Shown one piece after another: positions 25,207 to 33,972 of a stretch of DNA of 64,000 nt. Under the pieces are notes generated by a model. That model ran no database searches. It saw nothing but the letters and a program-made list of their open reading frames with translations, and was not told the DNA's origin. Each line of letters starts with the position of its first letter. The stretch's first letter is position 1. The position numbers and the translations under genes are program-made. Source of the stretch: Pseudomonas wenzhouensis (GTDB lineage Bacteria > Pseudomonadota > Gammaproteobacteria > Pseudomonadales > Pseudomonadaceae); contig NZ_CP072610.1 of the NCBI RefSeq assembly GCF_021029445.1, positions 1,860,001 to 1,924,000 of the forward strand, given 5' to 3'.

Positions 25207-28200
25207 ATGCGTGAACTGTTCTCCAAGCGCCCGCAGCCATATTACATCTATGCCCCCGATTATCGGCGCAGCTCTGCTGGGGTTAGGGTCATGCACATGC
25301 TGTGCGATGCACTCAATCGTTCGGGCCAGGAGGCCTATGTCACTGCCAACGTGCTCAATCCCGAGTTGATTACTCCGCAGCTTACCGATGGGGTTATCGA
25401 ATTACACCGTAAGCAAGGGTTGGAACCGATAGTGGTTTACCCTGAGATTATCGACGGTAACCCGCTGAAGGGTAATACCGTTGTGCGCTACTTGCTTAAC
25501 CAAGTGGGGTTTGTCGAGGGGCAGGGGCTATACGGTGAGGATGATTTGCTGTTCGCCTATGTACGCGGGCTTTTGAGACCGGGTATGGGGCAGGACAGGG
25601 TCCTTCACTTGCCGCCTATCGACCTCAGAATATTTTGCCCTCCAGAAGACCCAGGCAAACGCGTTCAGGGAAAGGTCTGTTATTACCAAGGGCGGCGTGG
25701 GCAGGCTCAGATAGATCCTGCACTGCTGCCCCCGGACGCGATAGAAATTACCCCCACCTTTCCTGAATCCTGGGAAGGGCTTGTTGACCTTTTCCAGCAA
25801 TGTGAATTCTTCTATTTGGGGGAGCGCTCGGCATTGGCCGGCGAGGCTGTGCTGTGCGGGTGCTTGAGTATCGTTTTGCCTGGGCAATGGGCTCCTGAAA
25901 AGTTATCCGAGCATGAGTACAGTAGTTATGGAACAGCTTGGGGTAATACTCCAGAGGAAATTCAGCGCGCCAGAGAAACGATCTCCTTGTTGCGGGAGCG
26001 GCAATTACAGCATCAGAAAGACTTCTGGCCGGCTTTGGATCACTTCATCGAAGTTACTCAGAGTTTTGCCAATGCGCGTGCTGCCACTGCCAGCAAGCGC
26101 ACGCTGCAGGCCTGGCTGGGTGAACGCGTGCCCACCAACGCCCAGCATCGTCTGATAACCGCGCATCTGCAGGCGAGTACCGCGCCGACTCTTGGCGTGC
26201 TGGTGCTTGATCGTGACGGTGATGCCGCGCGTTTGGGTAAGACAATCAAGAGCCTGAGCCTGGAGAACAACCTCTATGCGGCGCTGCGTATCGTCGCCCT
26301 GACCCCTCAGGATATGCCGCAGACCAGTGCCGAAAACAAGCTGCGTTTTCTGCGTATCGATGCCGAGCAGCCACTGACGGGCATCAATCTAGCTGTGCGT
26401 GAGGGTGGCTTCGACTGGTTTATGATCGTGGAAGCGGGCTGTGAGTTCACCACCAGCGGCCTACTGATCGCTGCGCTTGATCTGATCAGTGCACCGGGAT
26501 GCCGTGCCGTCTACGGCGACGAAGTGGTGCGTCAGGGGACCAATGATCTGGGCCTGGCTTTGCGCCCAGGGTTGAATCTGGACATGCTGCTCAGCCTGCC
26601 CAATGCCCTGGCTAGCCACTGGTTGTTCAACTGCCAGACTTGGCTGGACATGGGCGGCTTCCGTAACGAGGCCGGGCAGGCGTTCGAACTGGACTACCTG
26701 TTGCGCCTGGTCGAAGACAAGGGTCTGGAAGAGCTGGGCCATATCAGTGAACCCATACTGATTCGTGAGGCGTCTCCACTACGCGACAGCCCCGATGAGC
26801 GTGCCGTCATTCAGCGTCATTTGGTCGCGCGTGGGTTCCCGGATGCCACTGTCACCTCACGTCTGCCAGGGCACTACGATCTTGACTATGGGGTGGGCGA
26901 TGGCGCTCTGGTGAGCATTATCGTGCACACCCAGGGCAGCATGGCGAAGGCGCGCCGCTGCATGGAGACCATTCTCGAAAAAACCACCTACCGAGCCTAC
27001 GAAGTGCTGCTGCTGGATCAGAGTGGCGACGACGCGGCTTTGCAAGGCTGGCTGACCGGTGTCGAACAGCTGGGTACGGATTCGATTCGCGTATTGCGTT
27101 TCCCCGAGGCGTTGTCGCTGACGCAGGTAAGCAACCAGGCTGCAGGGCAGGCCAGAGGCGAGCTGCTGTTGTGGCTGGATGTCGGTAGCGCCGTGCTGGA
27201 TTCCGATTGGTTGCATCAGCTGGTCAACCATGCTGCTCGCCAGGAAGTTGGAGCCGTGGGCGCCAAGTTGTTGGCGGGGGATCGCACGATTCGCCATGCC
27301 GGTGTGATCCTGGGGCTTAACGGGCCGGTAGGCCGTGTATTCGTCGGTCAGCCGTTGGAAGCCCCCGGTTATCTCCAGCGCCTTCTGGTCGACCAGGACT
27401 ACGCTGCTGTCAGTGGCAAATGCCTTATGTTGCGTAAGAGCCTGTTCCTCGACGCCGGCGGTTTCGATGAGACCCCTGACCTGGCACCCTGGGCTTATAT
27501 AGATCTTTGCTTGCGCCTGCATTCGGCAGGTTTCCTGAACGTATGGACGCCGCGTGCGTCGCTGCTCATCAATGAAGAGCCGGAGCCGGCTGTCACGGTT
27601 GAGCAGGAAGATGCCATGTACGCGCGCTGGTTGCCGTTGCTGGCTCGCGACCCTGCCTACAACCCCAACTTCTCGTTGGGCTCGGGCGATGAGTTCAGCA
27701 TCGCGCCAAGCAAGATGAACTGGCGTCCTCTTTCATCCTGGCGTCCGGTGCCGACGATTCTGGGGCATGCGGCAGACCAGCAAGGTTGCGGCCATTATCG
27801 GGTGATCCAGCCGTTGGAGGCGATGGATCGCGAGGGTCTGATAGACGGAACGCTGCTCTGGAGCCAGCTGTCCGTGACGGAGCTGGAGCGGTTCGCGCCC
27901 GACAGCATCTTATTGCAACGCCAGGTGGGCGAGTCTCAGATCGAAGGCATGCGCCGCATGAAAGCGTTTTCCAATGCCTTCAAGGTCTTCGAGCTGGATG
28001 ACTATCTACCCAACCTGCCGATGAAGAGCATCCACAAGGCCCATATGCCCAAGGATATTGTTCGGACGCTACGCCGTGGCTTGAGCTACGTCGATCGCTT
28101 CGTGGTTTCCACTGAGCCGCTGGCCGAAGCCTTCGCTGGTCTGCATGACGACATTCGGGTGGTTCACAACCGTCTCGATACGCGCTGGTGGCGAGGTTTG

Positions 28201-28734
28201 AACAGCCAGCGTCGTTGTTCTGCCAAACCCCGGGTGGGTTGGGCCGGTGGTGCCAGCCATACCGGCGACCTCGAAATGATCGCCGACGTGGTCAAGGAGC
28301 TGGCCAGCGAGGTGGAATGGGTGTTCTTTGGCATGTGCCCGGACAAGCTGCGCCCCTATGTGCATGAGTACCACCCCGGTGTGCCCATCCGGGATTACCC
28401 GGCGAAGCTGGCCCAGCTCAATCTGGATCTCGCTCTCGCTCCGGTGGAGCAGAACCTGTTCAACGACTGCAAGAGCAATTTGCGTCTGTTGGAGTACGGT
28501 GCCTGCGGCTTCCCGGTGGTTTGCAGCGAGGTGCTCTGCTACCAGGGTGATGGCTTGCCCGTGACGCTGGTGAAAAACCGTTTCAGAGATTGGGTGGAGG
28601 CCATTCGCATGCACCTTGCCGACCTCGACGAGACCGCGCGTCTTGGTGATCGTCTGCGCGGTGCGGTGCAGCGTGACTGGATGCTCGAAGGCGATAACCT
28701 GCTGCTCTGGCGTGAGGCCTGGACCGCGGACTGA
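25207..28734 (+). CDS. Large multidomain flagellin glycosyltransferase, FgtA-like
   Basis: An 1175-residue cytoplasmic protein next to fliC, the position of fgtA in P. aeruginosa. Four modules can be seen: an N-terminal GT-B-like part (about 1-290, YYIYAPDYRRSSAGVRVMHM); a degenerate GT-A-like part (about 320-550); a GT2 domain (about 565-810, VSIIVHTQGS, LLLWLDVGS, GGFDET); and a C-terminal GT-B domain (about 850-1165, GCGHYRVIQPLEAM, VGWAGGASHTGDLEM, SNLRLLEYGACGFP). It is the only glycosyltransferase in the island, so it must attach the glycan and may also extend it. GAGAGGTAGAGG precedes the ATG. Confidence 0.88.
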   Translation: MRELFSKRPQPYYIYAPDYRRSSAGVRVMHMLCDALNRSGQEAYVTANVLNPELITPQLTDGVIELHRKQGLEPIVVYPEIIDGNPLKGNTVVRYLLNQVGFVEGQGLYGEDDLLFAYVRGLLRPGMGQDRVLHLPPIDLRIFCPPEDPGKRVQGKVCYYQGRRGQAQIDPALLPPDAIEITPTFPESWEGLVDLFQQCEFFYLGERSALAGEAVLCGCLSIVLPGQWAPEKLSEHEYSSYGTAWGNTPEEIQRARETISLLRERQLQHQKDFWPALDHFIEVTQSFANARAATASKRTLQAWLGERVPTNAQHRLITAHLQASTAPTLGVLVLDRDGDAARLGKTIKSLSLENNLYAALRIVALTPQDMPQTSAENKLRFLRIDAEQPLTGINLAVREGGFDWFMIVEAGCEFTTSGLLIAALDLISAPGCRAVYGDEVVRQGTNDLGLALRPGLNLDMLLSLPNALASHWLFNCQTWLDMGGFRNEAGQAFELDYLLRLVEDKGLEELGHISEPILIREASPLRDSPDERAVIQRHLVARGFPDATVTSRLPGHYDLDYGVGDGALVSIIVHTQGSMAKARRCMETILEKTTYRAYEVLLLDQSGDDAALQGWLTGVEQLGTDSIRVLRFPEALSLTQVSNQAAGQARGELLLWLDVGSAVLDSDWLHQLVNHAARQEVGAVGAKLLAGDRTIRHAGVILGLNGPVGRVFVGQPLEAPGYLQRLLVDQDYAAVSGKCLMLRKSLFLDAGGFDETPDLAPWAYIDLCLRLHSAGFLNVWTPRASLLINEEPEPAVTVEQEDAMYARWLPLLARDPAYNPNFSLGSGDEFSIAPSKMNWRPLSSWRPVPTILGHAADQQGCGHYRVIQPLEAMDREGLIDGTLLWSQLSVTELERFAPDSILLQRQVGESQIEGMRRMKAFSNAFKVFELDDYLPNLPMKSIHKAHMPKDIVRTLRRGLSYVDRFVVSTEPLAEAFAGLHDDIRVVHNRLDTRWWRGLNSQRRCSAKPRVGWAGGASHTGDLEMIADVVKELASEVEWVFFGMCPDKLRPYVHEYHPGVPIRDYPAKLAQLNLDLALAPVEQNLFNDCKSNLRLLEYGACGFPVVCSEVLCYQGDGLPVTLVKNRFRDWVEAIRMHLADLDETARLGDRLRGAVQRDWMLEGDNLLLWREAWTAD

Positions 28735-28744
28735 GGGGCATGAA

Positions 28745-28771
28745 CCGGCGGGTCTGCAACGGGCCCGCCGG
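28745..28771 (+). terminator. Hairpin after the glycosyltransferase gene
   Basis: CCGGCGGG (28745-28752) pairs perfectly with CCCGCCGG (28764-28771), 10 bases after the stop codon. There is no clear T run afterwards. It probably ends or attenuates the island transcript ahead of the fliC promoter. Confidence 0.6.
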
Positions 28772-28860
28772 AGATGTTATCCCAGTCTGATCTTTGCTTC
28801 TGTCTAACTGATTGATTCTTAAGGCGGAAAAAGATCATCAAAAAAACTGGAATTTACTGC

Positions 28861-28886
28861 TAAAGCTCTTGCCTCCTGCGCCGATA
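28861..28886 (+). promoter_or_regulatory. FliA (sigma-28) promoter of fliC
   Basis: TAAAG (28861-28865), a 14-base spacer and GCCGATA (28880-28886) match the sigma-28 consensus essentially perfectly. It lies about 95 bases before the fliC start, as expected for flagellin. The cognate sigma factor is encoded in this window (fliA at 58236). The rest of the 28735-28981 gap holds the hairpin above and an A-rich stretch. Confidence 0.88.
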
Positions 28887-28981
28887 CAAAAATCGAATGC
28901 GAACTCTCTGGGCGTCTGAGCATGCAGGCCCGAGCTCGCAAGCTCAGACAAACGGTTCTTAGGTCATCTGGAGGCAATACC

Positions 28982-30490
28982 ATGGCCCTTACAGTCAACA
29001 CTAACGTTGCGTCCCTCAACACTCAGCGTAACCTGAACACCTCGTCCAAAGGCCTGGATACTTCCCTCCAGCGCTTGTCCACCGGCTACCGCATCAACAG
29101 CGCCAAAGACGACGCTGCTGGCCTGCAGATCGCCAACCGCCTGACCAGCCAAATTACTGGCCTGGGCGTAGCGACCCGTAACGCCAACGACGGTATCTCC
29201 CTGGCGCAAACCGCTGAAGGTGCCCTGCAGCAGTCCACCGGTATCCTGCAGCGTATGCGTGACCTGGCGCTTCAATCGGCTAACGGTTCCAACGGTGCTA
29301 CCGAGCGTGCCGCTCTTCAGGGGGAAGTGGCTCAGTTGCAGCAAGAGCTGAACCGTATTTCTGACACTACCAGCTTCGGTGGTCGCAAGATTCTCGACGG
29401 CAGCTTCGGCTCGCAGAGCTTCCAGGTCGGCGCCAACGCCTACGAAACGATCAATGTTTCCATCGGTTCGGCCGCTACCGATCGTATTGGCATCAATCGT
29501 GTGACAACCTCCGGCGGTGCTGCTACTGCAATTGCAAGCGGTGCCAGTGGTGCTGCTGCGTTTGGTACCACATCCTACTCCGATACCACTTTCGATATTT
29601 CTTCGAAATTTACTACCGCCGCCTCTGGTGGTGTTGTGACTATTTCTGGACCGGCAAGCGGCGCTTCTGCTGCCGAAGTTGCTGCGGCCGTAAACGCCAA
29701 GAGTGATGAAACCGGTGTGACTGCCAATTCTCGCACTGTTGCGGAACTTAGCAATCTGACTTCCAGCGGGACTATTTCCTTTGAGCTGTATGGTGCTAAT
29801 AGCACCACCAAAGACACTGATAAGGCTGTCATCTCTGCGGTAGTTACTGATACTACTAATCTGGGCGCTCTTGCCGACGCTATTAACAAGGAAACTGGCA
29901 AAACCGGGATTTCTGCGATTTCCAAAGGCGATAAGATCGAGTTGGTCAACGCGCGTGGCGATTCTATCGCGATCAAGAACTTCCAAGGCGGTAGTGGTAA
30001 TGCAGTCGATCTGCAGGCCAAGAATTTTGCTGGTGACGAGAATGTCGGTGGTGTAGAGAACATTACAGCGGGTAACGGTGCTCGTGCCGACGGTCAGGTT
30101 CAGCTCGAAGCTGCTGACGCCTTCCAGGTAACAGGTATGACAGTTGGCCTGGGTGCGGATTCCTTTAGTGAGCTCGATGCGGTGAATAGCATCGACATCA
30201 GTACGGCGACGGGGGCTCAGGATGCTCTGGGTATCATCAACGGTGCGATCTCCAACATCGACAGCCAGCGTGCTCAGCTCGGTGCCGTGCAGAACCGCTT
30301 CGAGAACACCATCTCGAACCTGCAGAACATCGCTGAGAACTCCTCCGCTGCTCGTAGCCGGATTCGTGACACTGACTTCGCTGCCGAAACCTCGGAACTG
30401 ACCAAGAATCAGATCCTGCAGCAAGCCGGTACCGCGATCCTGGCTCAGGCCAACCAGTTGCCGCAGGCCGTACTCAGCCTGCTGGGCTAA
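28982..30490 (+). CDS. fliC: Flagellin FliC
   Basis: The filament subunit, 502 residues. The N-terminal D0/D1 ([20 protein letters not shown], then [20 protein letters not shown]) and C-terminal D1/D0 ([20 protein letters not shown], ending AVLSLLG) are conserved. The central part (about 175-400) is variable and rich in Ser, Thr, Ala and Gly, the type of region O-glycosylated in Pseudomonas flagellins. ATG 28982 follows TCTGGAGG; an in-frame upstream extension lies inside the leader. It is the presumed acceptor for the island's glycan. Confidence 0.97.
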   Translation: MALTVNTNVASLNTQRNLNTSSKGLDTSLQRLSTGYRINSAKDDAAGLQIANRLTSQITGLGVATRNANDGISLAQTAEGALQQSTGILQRMRDLALQSANGSNGATERAALQGEVAQLQQELNRISDTTSFGGRKILDGSFGSQSFQVGANAYETINVSIGSAATDRIGINRVTTSGGAATAIASGASGAAAFGTTSYSDTTFDISSKFTTAASGGVVTISGPASGASAAEVAAAVNAKSDETGVTANSRTVAELSNLTSSGTISFELYGANSTTKDTDKAVISAVVTDTTNLGALADAINKETGKTGISAISKGDKIELVNARGDSIAIKNFQGGSGNAVDLQAKNFAGDENVGGVENITAGNGARADGQVQLEAADAFQVTGMTVGLGADSFSELDAVNSIDISTATGAQDALGIINGAISNIDSQRAQLGAVQNRFENTISNLQNIAENSSAARSRIRDTDFAAETSELTKNQILQQAGTAILAQANQLPQAVLSLLG

Positions 30491-30513
30491 GGTCAAAGGC
30501 GCTAGACTACGGG

Positions 30514-30537
30514 GGGAAGGGCTTTGCTCTTCTTCCC
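30514..30537 (+). other. Imperfect hairpin between fliC and flaG
   Basis: GGGAAG (30514-30519) can pair with CTTCCC (30532-30537) with wobble pairs inside. It sits between the fliC stop and the flaG ribosome binding site. It may reduce read-through so that flagellin is made in excess over FlaG. Weak evidence. Confidence 0.35.
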
Positions 30538-30562
30538 GTTACCTCTTTGTGAGGAGAAATTT

Positions 30563-30955
30563 ATGGACGTCGGTTCTATTAAGTCCCAGGTTAATGCTGC
30601 GGTTGTCCGTGAGGGGGGCGTTTCCAGCGCTGCAGAGTCACGGCAGAAGCAGGGTCTCTCGACAGCCACAGCGGTTTCGAATACTGATGAGCAGGCTGCT
30701 ACCCGAGTAGTCACAGCTACTCAGGAGGTAAGTCGTGAGCAGATCGAGGATGCGGTAGCGACTATTCAGGAGTTCGTGCAGTCGGTTCGTCGTAGCATCA
30801 ACTTTGCAGTCGAAGACGGTTCTGGACGGGTTGTTGTCAAGGTGACCGATGCAGGGTCTGGTGATGTGATACGGCAAATTCCATCTGAAGAGGCGCTCAA
30901 ACTGGCAGAAAATCTGTCAGAAGTGCGTAGTTTGCTGTTCAAGGCTGAGGCATAG
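30563..30955 (+). CDS. flaG: FlaG family protein
   Basis: A 130-residue protein of the FlaG/YvyC family, which in Pseudomonas and other genera affects filament length. The conserved C-terminal half reads INFAVEDGSGRVVVKVTDAG and IRQIPSEEALKLAENL. The N-terminal half is polar and less conserved. Start ATG 30563 is set by GAGGAG just upstream. It follows fliC by 72 bases and probably shares its transcript. Confidence 0.88.
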   Translation: MDVGSIKSQVNAAVVREGGVSSAAESRQKQGLSTATAVSNTDEQAATRVVTATQEVSREQIEDAVATIQEFVQSVRRSINFAVEDGSGRVVVKVTDAGSGDVIRQIPSEEALKLAENLSEVRSLLFKAEA

Positions 30956-30966
30956 GTGGTAAACCT

Positions 30967-30982
30967 TGGCATGGGTTTTGAT
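30967..30982 (+). promoter_or_regulatory. Candidate sigma-54 promoter of fliD
   Basis: TGGCATGGGTTTTGAT matches the sigma-54 consensus, but the -12 element is GA rather than the near-invariant GC. A FleQ-like box (31009-31022) follows at the same distance as for flhA and rfbF, which supports it. fliD of P. aeruginosa is sigma-54 dependent. Confidence 0.45.
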
Positions 30983-31008
30983 TGTTATCTATCCACGGGA
31001 TGGGTGAA

Positions 31009-31022
31009 GTCGAATTATTGAC
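31009..31022 (+). promoter_or_regulatory. Candidate FleQ box upstream of fliD
   Basis: GTCGAATTATTGAC has intact outer half-sites (GTC and ATTGAC) and matches 10 of 14 positions of the FleQ-box consensus. It starts 28 bases after the -12 element of the candidate fliD promoter and lies 13 bases before the fliD start codon. Confidence 0.4.
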
Positions 31023-31035
31023 GAGGTAACACGAT

Positions 31036-32496
31036 ATGGCTGGCATTCCAGGAATCGGTTCGGGTATCGACATCAAGAGCATCGTCGATGTACTGGTCAA
31101 TTCCGAGCGGGCACCCAAGACCAACCAGCTTGATCGTCTTGAGAAAGAAACCGTTACGCGTATTTCGGCCGTCGGCACCTTGGCTGGCGCATTGAATACA
31201 TTCAAGACAGCCGTTGATTCGTTGAACAAATCTTCTTTGTTCGAGGCACGTACGGCCAGTACTTCCAACGGTGGCGTACTCAAGGCGACAGCCAGTTCAA
31301 CTGCGCCTGCTGGCAGCTACAACGTCCAAGTGCAGCAACTGGCGACTAGCAGTAAGGTAGCCCTACAGTCTGTTGCAGGAGGCTCCACCGCGACCTTCAA
31401 CAGTGGGACGCTTGAGATCTCTGCGGGCAGCACCAGTATCAGTGTCGAAGTCACTGCAGCCAATAACACCTTGGCCGGAATGCGCGATGCTATCAATGAG
31501 GCGGGCAAGAATAGCGGTATTAGCGCATCCATCATCACCGACGACTCGGGGTCTCGTCTGGTTCTCAGTTCCACCAAGACTGGCCAGGGTAATGATCTCA
31601 GTGTTGTAGTCAGCCAAGATGGCGTGACCACGGGTGACAATCTGCTGACCACGCAGGCATTTGCGCCAACTGCCGATCCAGATAATGTGGGTGCCTTTCT
31701 CAAGCCCGACTCCACCACTGGAGCAGGTGGTGTCATCGCGCAGGCCAAGTCAGCCAAGCTGACCATCGACGGCTTGCAGGTGGAGCGTAGTAGCAACCGC
31801 ATTGATGATGCCCTGGAGGGCGTGACTCTCGATCTCGTGGCTGCGCAAAACAGTACTGAGCTGGCCGATGGTAAGACCATCAGTCTCAATGTCGGGGTCG
31901 ACAAGGGCAGCGTGAAAAGCAGTCTGCAAAAATTCGTCGATGCCTATAACGCTTTAATTTCCACTACCTCCCAGCTTACTGCGTTTGTGCCGGTAGATGG
32001 CTCGACGCCTGTCACAGGCCCCTTGTTTGGGGATACCTCGGTACGCAGTCTTCTTTCCGGTATGCGTAATGAACTGGTGAGCGCACCCGGGCAGACGAGT
32101 GGTATCCAGGCTCTGGCTCAGTTGGGTATCGCCACGGGCAAGGATGGCAAGCTGTCTCTGGATGACACCAAGCTGACAACTGCGCTGGATAACAATTTCG
32201 AGCAGGTAGGAGCCTATCTGGCTGGTGATAAAGGCTTGATGGGGCGTCTATCAAGCTTTACCTCGGGTTACGTTGCTACTGATGGTGTTCTCAAGCAGCG
32301 TAACGATGCCTTGCAGGTCACCAAGCAGGATGTCGACAAGCAGCGCAAGGCGCTGAACGAACGTATTGAGAGTCTGGAAAAACGCCTCTACTCGCAATAC
32401 AACGCCATGGATTCATTGGTCGGGCAACTCAAGCGTACCAGTGAGAGCCTCGGCGGCATGCTCGCCAACCTGCCAGGCTTCGTCAAAAAGGATTAG
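31036..32496 (+). CDS. fliD: Filament cap protein FliD (HAP2)
   Basis: FliD caps the growing filament and, in Pseudomonas, can act as a mucin adhesin. 486 residues. The N-terminal D0 region (IPGIGSGIDIKSIVDVLVNS) and a C-terminal coiled coil (NERIESLEKRLYSQYNAMDS) ending in LPGFVKKD are typical. The centre contains the usual variable beta-rich region. It is followed 6 bases later by the first fliS. Confidence 0.96.
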   Translation: MAGIPGIGSGIDIKSIVDVLVNSERAPKTNQLDRLEKETVTRISAVGTLAGALNTFKTAVDSLNKSSLFEARTASTSNGGVLKATASSTAPAGSYNVQVQQLATSSKVALQSVAGGSTATFNSGTLEISAGSTSISVEVTAANNTLAGMRDAINEAGKNSGISASIITDDSGSRLVLSSTKTGQGNDLSVVVSQDGVTTGDNLLTTQAFAPTADPDNVGAFLKPDSTTGAGGVIAQAKSAKLTIDGLQVERSSNRIDDALEGVTLDLVAAQNSTELADGKTISLNVGVDKGSVKSSLQKFVDAYNALISTTSQLTAFVPVDGSTPVTGPLFGDTSVRSLLSGMRNELVSAPGQTSGIQALAQLGIATGKDGKLSLDDTKLTTALDNNFEQVGAYLAGDKGLMGRLSSFTSGYVATDGVLKQRNDALQVTKQDVDKQRKALNERIESLEKRLYSQYNAMDSLVGQLKRTSESLGGMLANLPGFVKKD

Positions 32497-32502
32497 TAAT
32501 TC

Positions 32503-32895
32503 ATGAGCAAGAACCCTATCGATGCCTACAAACAGGTCAAGACCAGTCAGGAGGTATCGCCTTATCGCACCGTACAGCTCCTGCTCGAAGGCGCATTGCA
32601 GCGTGTGATGCTTGCCAAGCAGGCCCAGGCCGAAGGTGATACCGAAATTCGCGGTATGGCTGTCGGTAGTACCATCACCATTCTGGGTGTACTGCAGGCG
32701 GCTCTGGACAAAGAGTTGGGCGGTGAAATTGCCGAGAATCTTGATGCCCTTTACGACTATATGACTCGCCGCTTGGCGGGTGTCGCCCTGGACGATACAC
32801 CGCGCACCCTGGAAGAAGTGCAAGCCCTGCTGGGTGATATTAAAACTGCCTGGGATGCCATTGGCCCCGAGGTCGAACCGGCGCCTGCTGGCTGA
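32503..32895 (+). CDS. fliS: Flagellin export chaperone FliS (copy 1)
   Basis: A 130-residue helical chaperone that holds flagellin monomers before export. [20 protein letters not shown], then [18 protein letters not shown], is the conserved N-terminal helix bundle; [18 protein letters not shown] is the C-terminal half. The Pro/Glu-rich C-terminal tail ([10 protein letters not shown]) is short. It is the first of two tandem paralogues. Confidence 0.9.
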   Translation: MSKNPIDAYKQVKTSQEVSPYRTVQLLLEGALQRVMLAKQAQAEGDTEIRGMAVGSTITILGVLQAALDKELGGEIAENLDALYDYMTRRLAGVALDDTPRTLEEVQALLGDIKTAWDAIGPEVEPAPAG

Positions 32896-33013
32896 TAGTC
32901 GGGCAGGGCACATTGCATGTACTGCACGTATTTTTCGCGGTACAAAGTTCTAAAGCTTTATCCGACATAGCCGATATCTGAAGTATCAGCCCATCGGTAG
33001 AGCGAGAGCGAAT

Positions 33014-33394
33014 ATGAACGCAATGGCGGCCCTCAAGCAGTATCAGACCGTCAACAACCAGGCCCAGGCGGCAGAGGCAAGCCCCCATCGCCTGATTCAA
33101 ATGCTGATGGAAGGCGGCCTATCCCGCATTGCTCAGGCACGTGGCGCCATGGAGCGTGGGCAGACAGCGTTGAAGGGTGAGTTGATTGGCAAAAGCATTG
33201 CCATCATTGCTGGTTTGCGTGAGAGTCTCGATCACCAGCAAGGTGGCGAGCTGGCCGGTAATCTCGATAGCCTGTACGAATACATGATTGCCCGTTTGAC
33301 CGAGGCCAATGTCAGCAACGAGCCAGAGCTTCTCGAGGAAGTATCGGGGCTGCTGCGCAACGTCAAGCAGGGCTGGGATGCGATCGCTCAGTGA
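33014..33394 (+). CDS. fliS: FliS paralogue (copy 2)
   Basis: A 126-residue FliS family protein (ALKQYQTVNNQAQAAEASPH, then RLIQMLMEGGLSRIAQARGA; NLDSLYEYMIARLTEANV). It is closer to the usual FliS pattern (SPHRLIQMLMEG) than copy 1. A 118-base gap separates the two copies and no clear promoter is seen in it. Tandem fliS genes after fliD are known in Pseudomonas; the two may serve different export substrates. Confidence 0.9.
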   Translation: MNAMAALKQYQTVNNQAQAAEASPHRLIQMLMEGGLSRIAQARGAMERGQTALKGELIGKSIAIIAGLRESLDHQQGGELAGNLDSLYEYMIARLTEANVSNEPELLEEVSGLLRNVKQGWDAIAQ

Positions 33395-33419
33395 TGAGCG
33401 CGCATCGGAGGAGAAGCGA

Positions 33420-33713
33420 ATGAGTTCATCTGTCCAGCGTTTGCAAGCGACTGGCTCTGCCTTGCGCGATGCTCTGGCTAAACAGGACTGGGCCGCCATA
33501 GGTGAGCTCGACTTGCAATGCCGCATGGTGGTCGATGCTGCCATGGTCGACAGCTCTGACGAAGAAGAGCTGCGCAGTGGCCTGGAGAACCTGCTGTCAC
33601 TGTACCGTGAGCTGGTCACTGTTTGTCAGACAGAACAGCAACGTTTGGCTGGGGAGTTGTTGCAACTCAACCAATCCCGTCAGGGTGCCAAGGTGTACCA
33701 GCTTTTCGGTTAA
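33420..33713 (+). CDS. FliT-like chaperone (FleP-type)
   Basis: A 97-residue, mostly helical protein following the second fliS, preceded by GGAGGAGAAG. The position and length match the small FliT/FleP gene of the P. aeruginosa fliD operon. FliT-type proteins chaperone FliD. No motif is visible beyond helical heptads (ELRSGLENLLSLYRELV), so the call rests on length and neighbourhood. Confidence 0.7.
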   Translation: MSSSVQRLQATGSALRDALAKQDWAAIGELDLQCRMVVDAAMVDSSDEEELRSGLENLLSLYRELVTVCQTEQQRLAGELLQLNQSRQGAKVYQLFG

Positions 33714-33726
33714 TCAGCCTGCATGT

Positions 33727-33757
33727 ACCGAGCTAAGCCCCTGTGGTTTGGCTCGGT
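33727..33757 (+). terminator. Long hairpin ending the fliD operon
   Basis: The 13-base arms 33727-33739 (ACCGAGCTAAGCC) and 33745-33757 (GGTTTGGCTCGGT) pair at 11 of 13 positions around a CCTGT loop, then CTCTTCCTTGTT follows. It starts 14 bases after the fliT-like stop and probably separates the fliD operon from fleQ. Confidence 0.55.
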
Positions 33758-33828
33758 CTCTTCCTTGTTACGCTTTCCCGTCCTCTCGGGTTTAGTGCTT
33801 TTTATTGCTCAAGTCTCGACGTGACTGC

Positions 33829-33842
33829 TTGGCTGAAGCCAA
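33829..33842 (+). other. Perfect palindrome upstream of fleQ
   Basis: TTGGCTGAAGCCAA is a perfect inverted repeat (TTGGCT/AGCCAA around GA), about 28 bases upstream of the proposed fleQ -35 element. It could be a regulator binding site. I do not recognise the protein; it does not fit the CRP/Vfr pattern. Confidence 0.35.
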
Positions 33843-33860
33843 TAGCGGGTAAAAAATCAC

Positions 33861-33874
33861 GTCATAAAATTGAC
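33861..33874 (+). promoter_or_regulatory. Candidate FleQ box in the fleQ promoter
   Basis: GTCATAAAATTGAC matches the FleQ-box consensus GTCAATAAATTGAC at 12 of 14 positions, with both GTCA and TTGAC ends intact. It overlaps the proposed -35 hexamer (33870-33875), an arrangement expected for repression by FleQ of its own gene. Confidence 0.55.
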
Positions 33875-33898
33875 TGGCTTCAATTTTTTGACTTTACT
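33870..33898 (+). promoter_or_regulatory. Candidate sigma-70 promoter of fleQ
   Basis: TTGACT (33870-33875), a 17-base spacer and TTTACT (33893-33898). The -35 is strong and the -10 moderate. fleQ is known to be sigma-70 driven in P. aeruginosa. The fleQ start codon lies 75 bases downstream. Confidence 0.55.
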
Positions 33899-33972
33899 AG
33901 TGGCAAGTTGCCGGTGTGCGCCGAACTAGTGGCGTGCAGTTTCCCTCTCTCCTCGGGTCAGACAAACACAAG

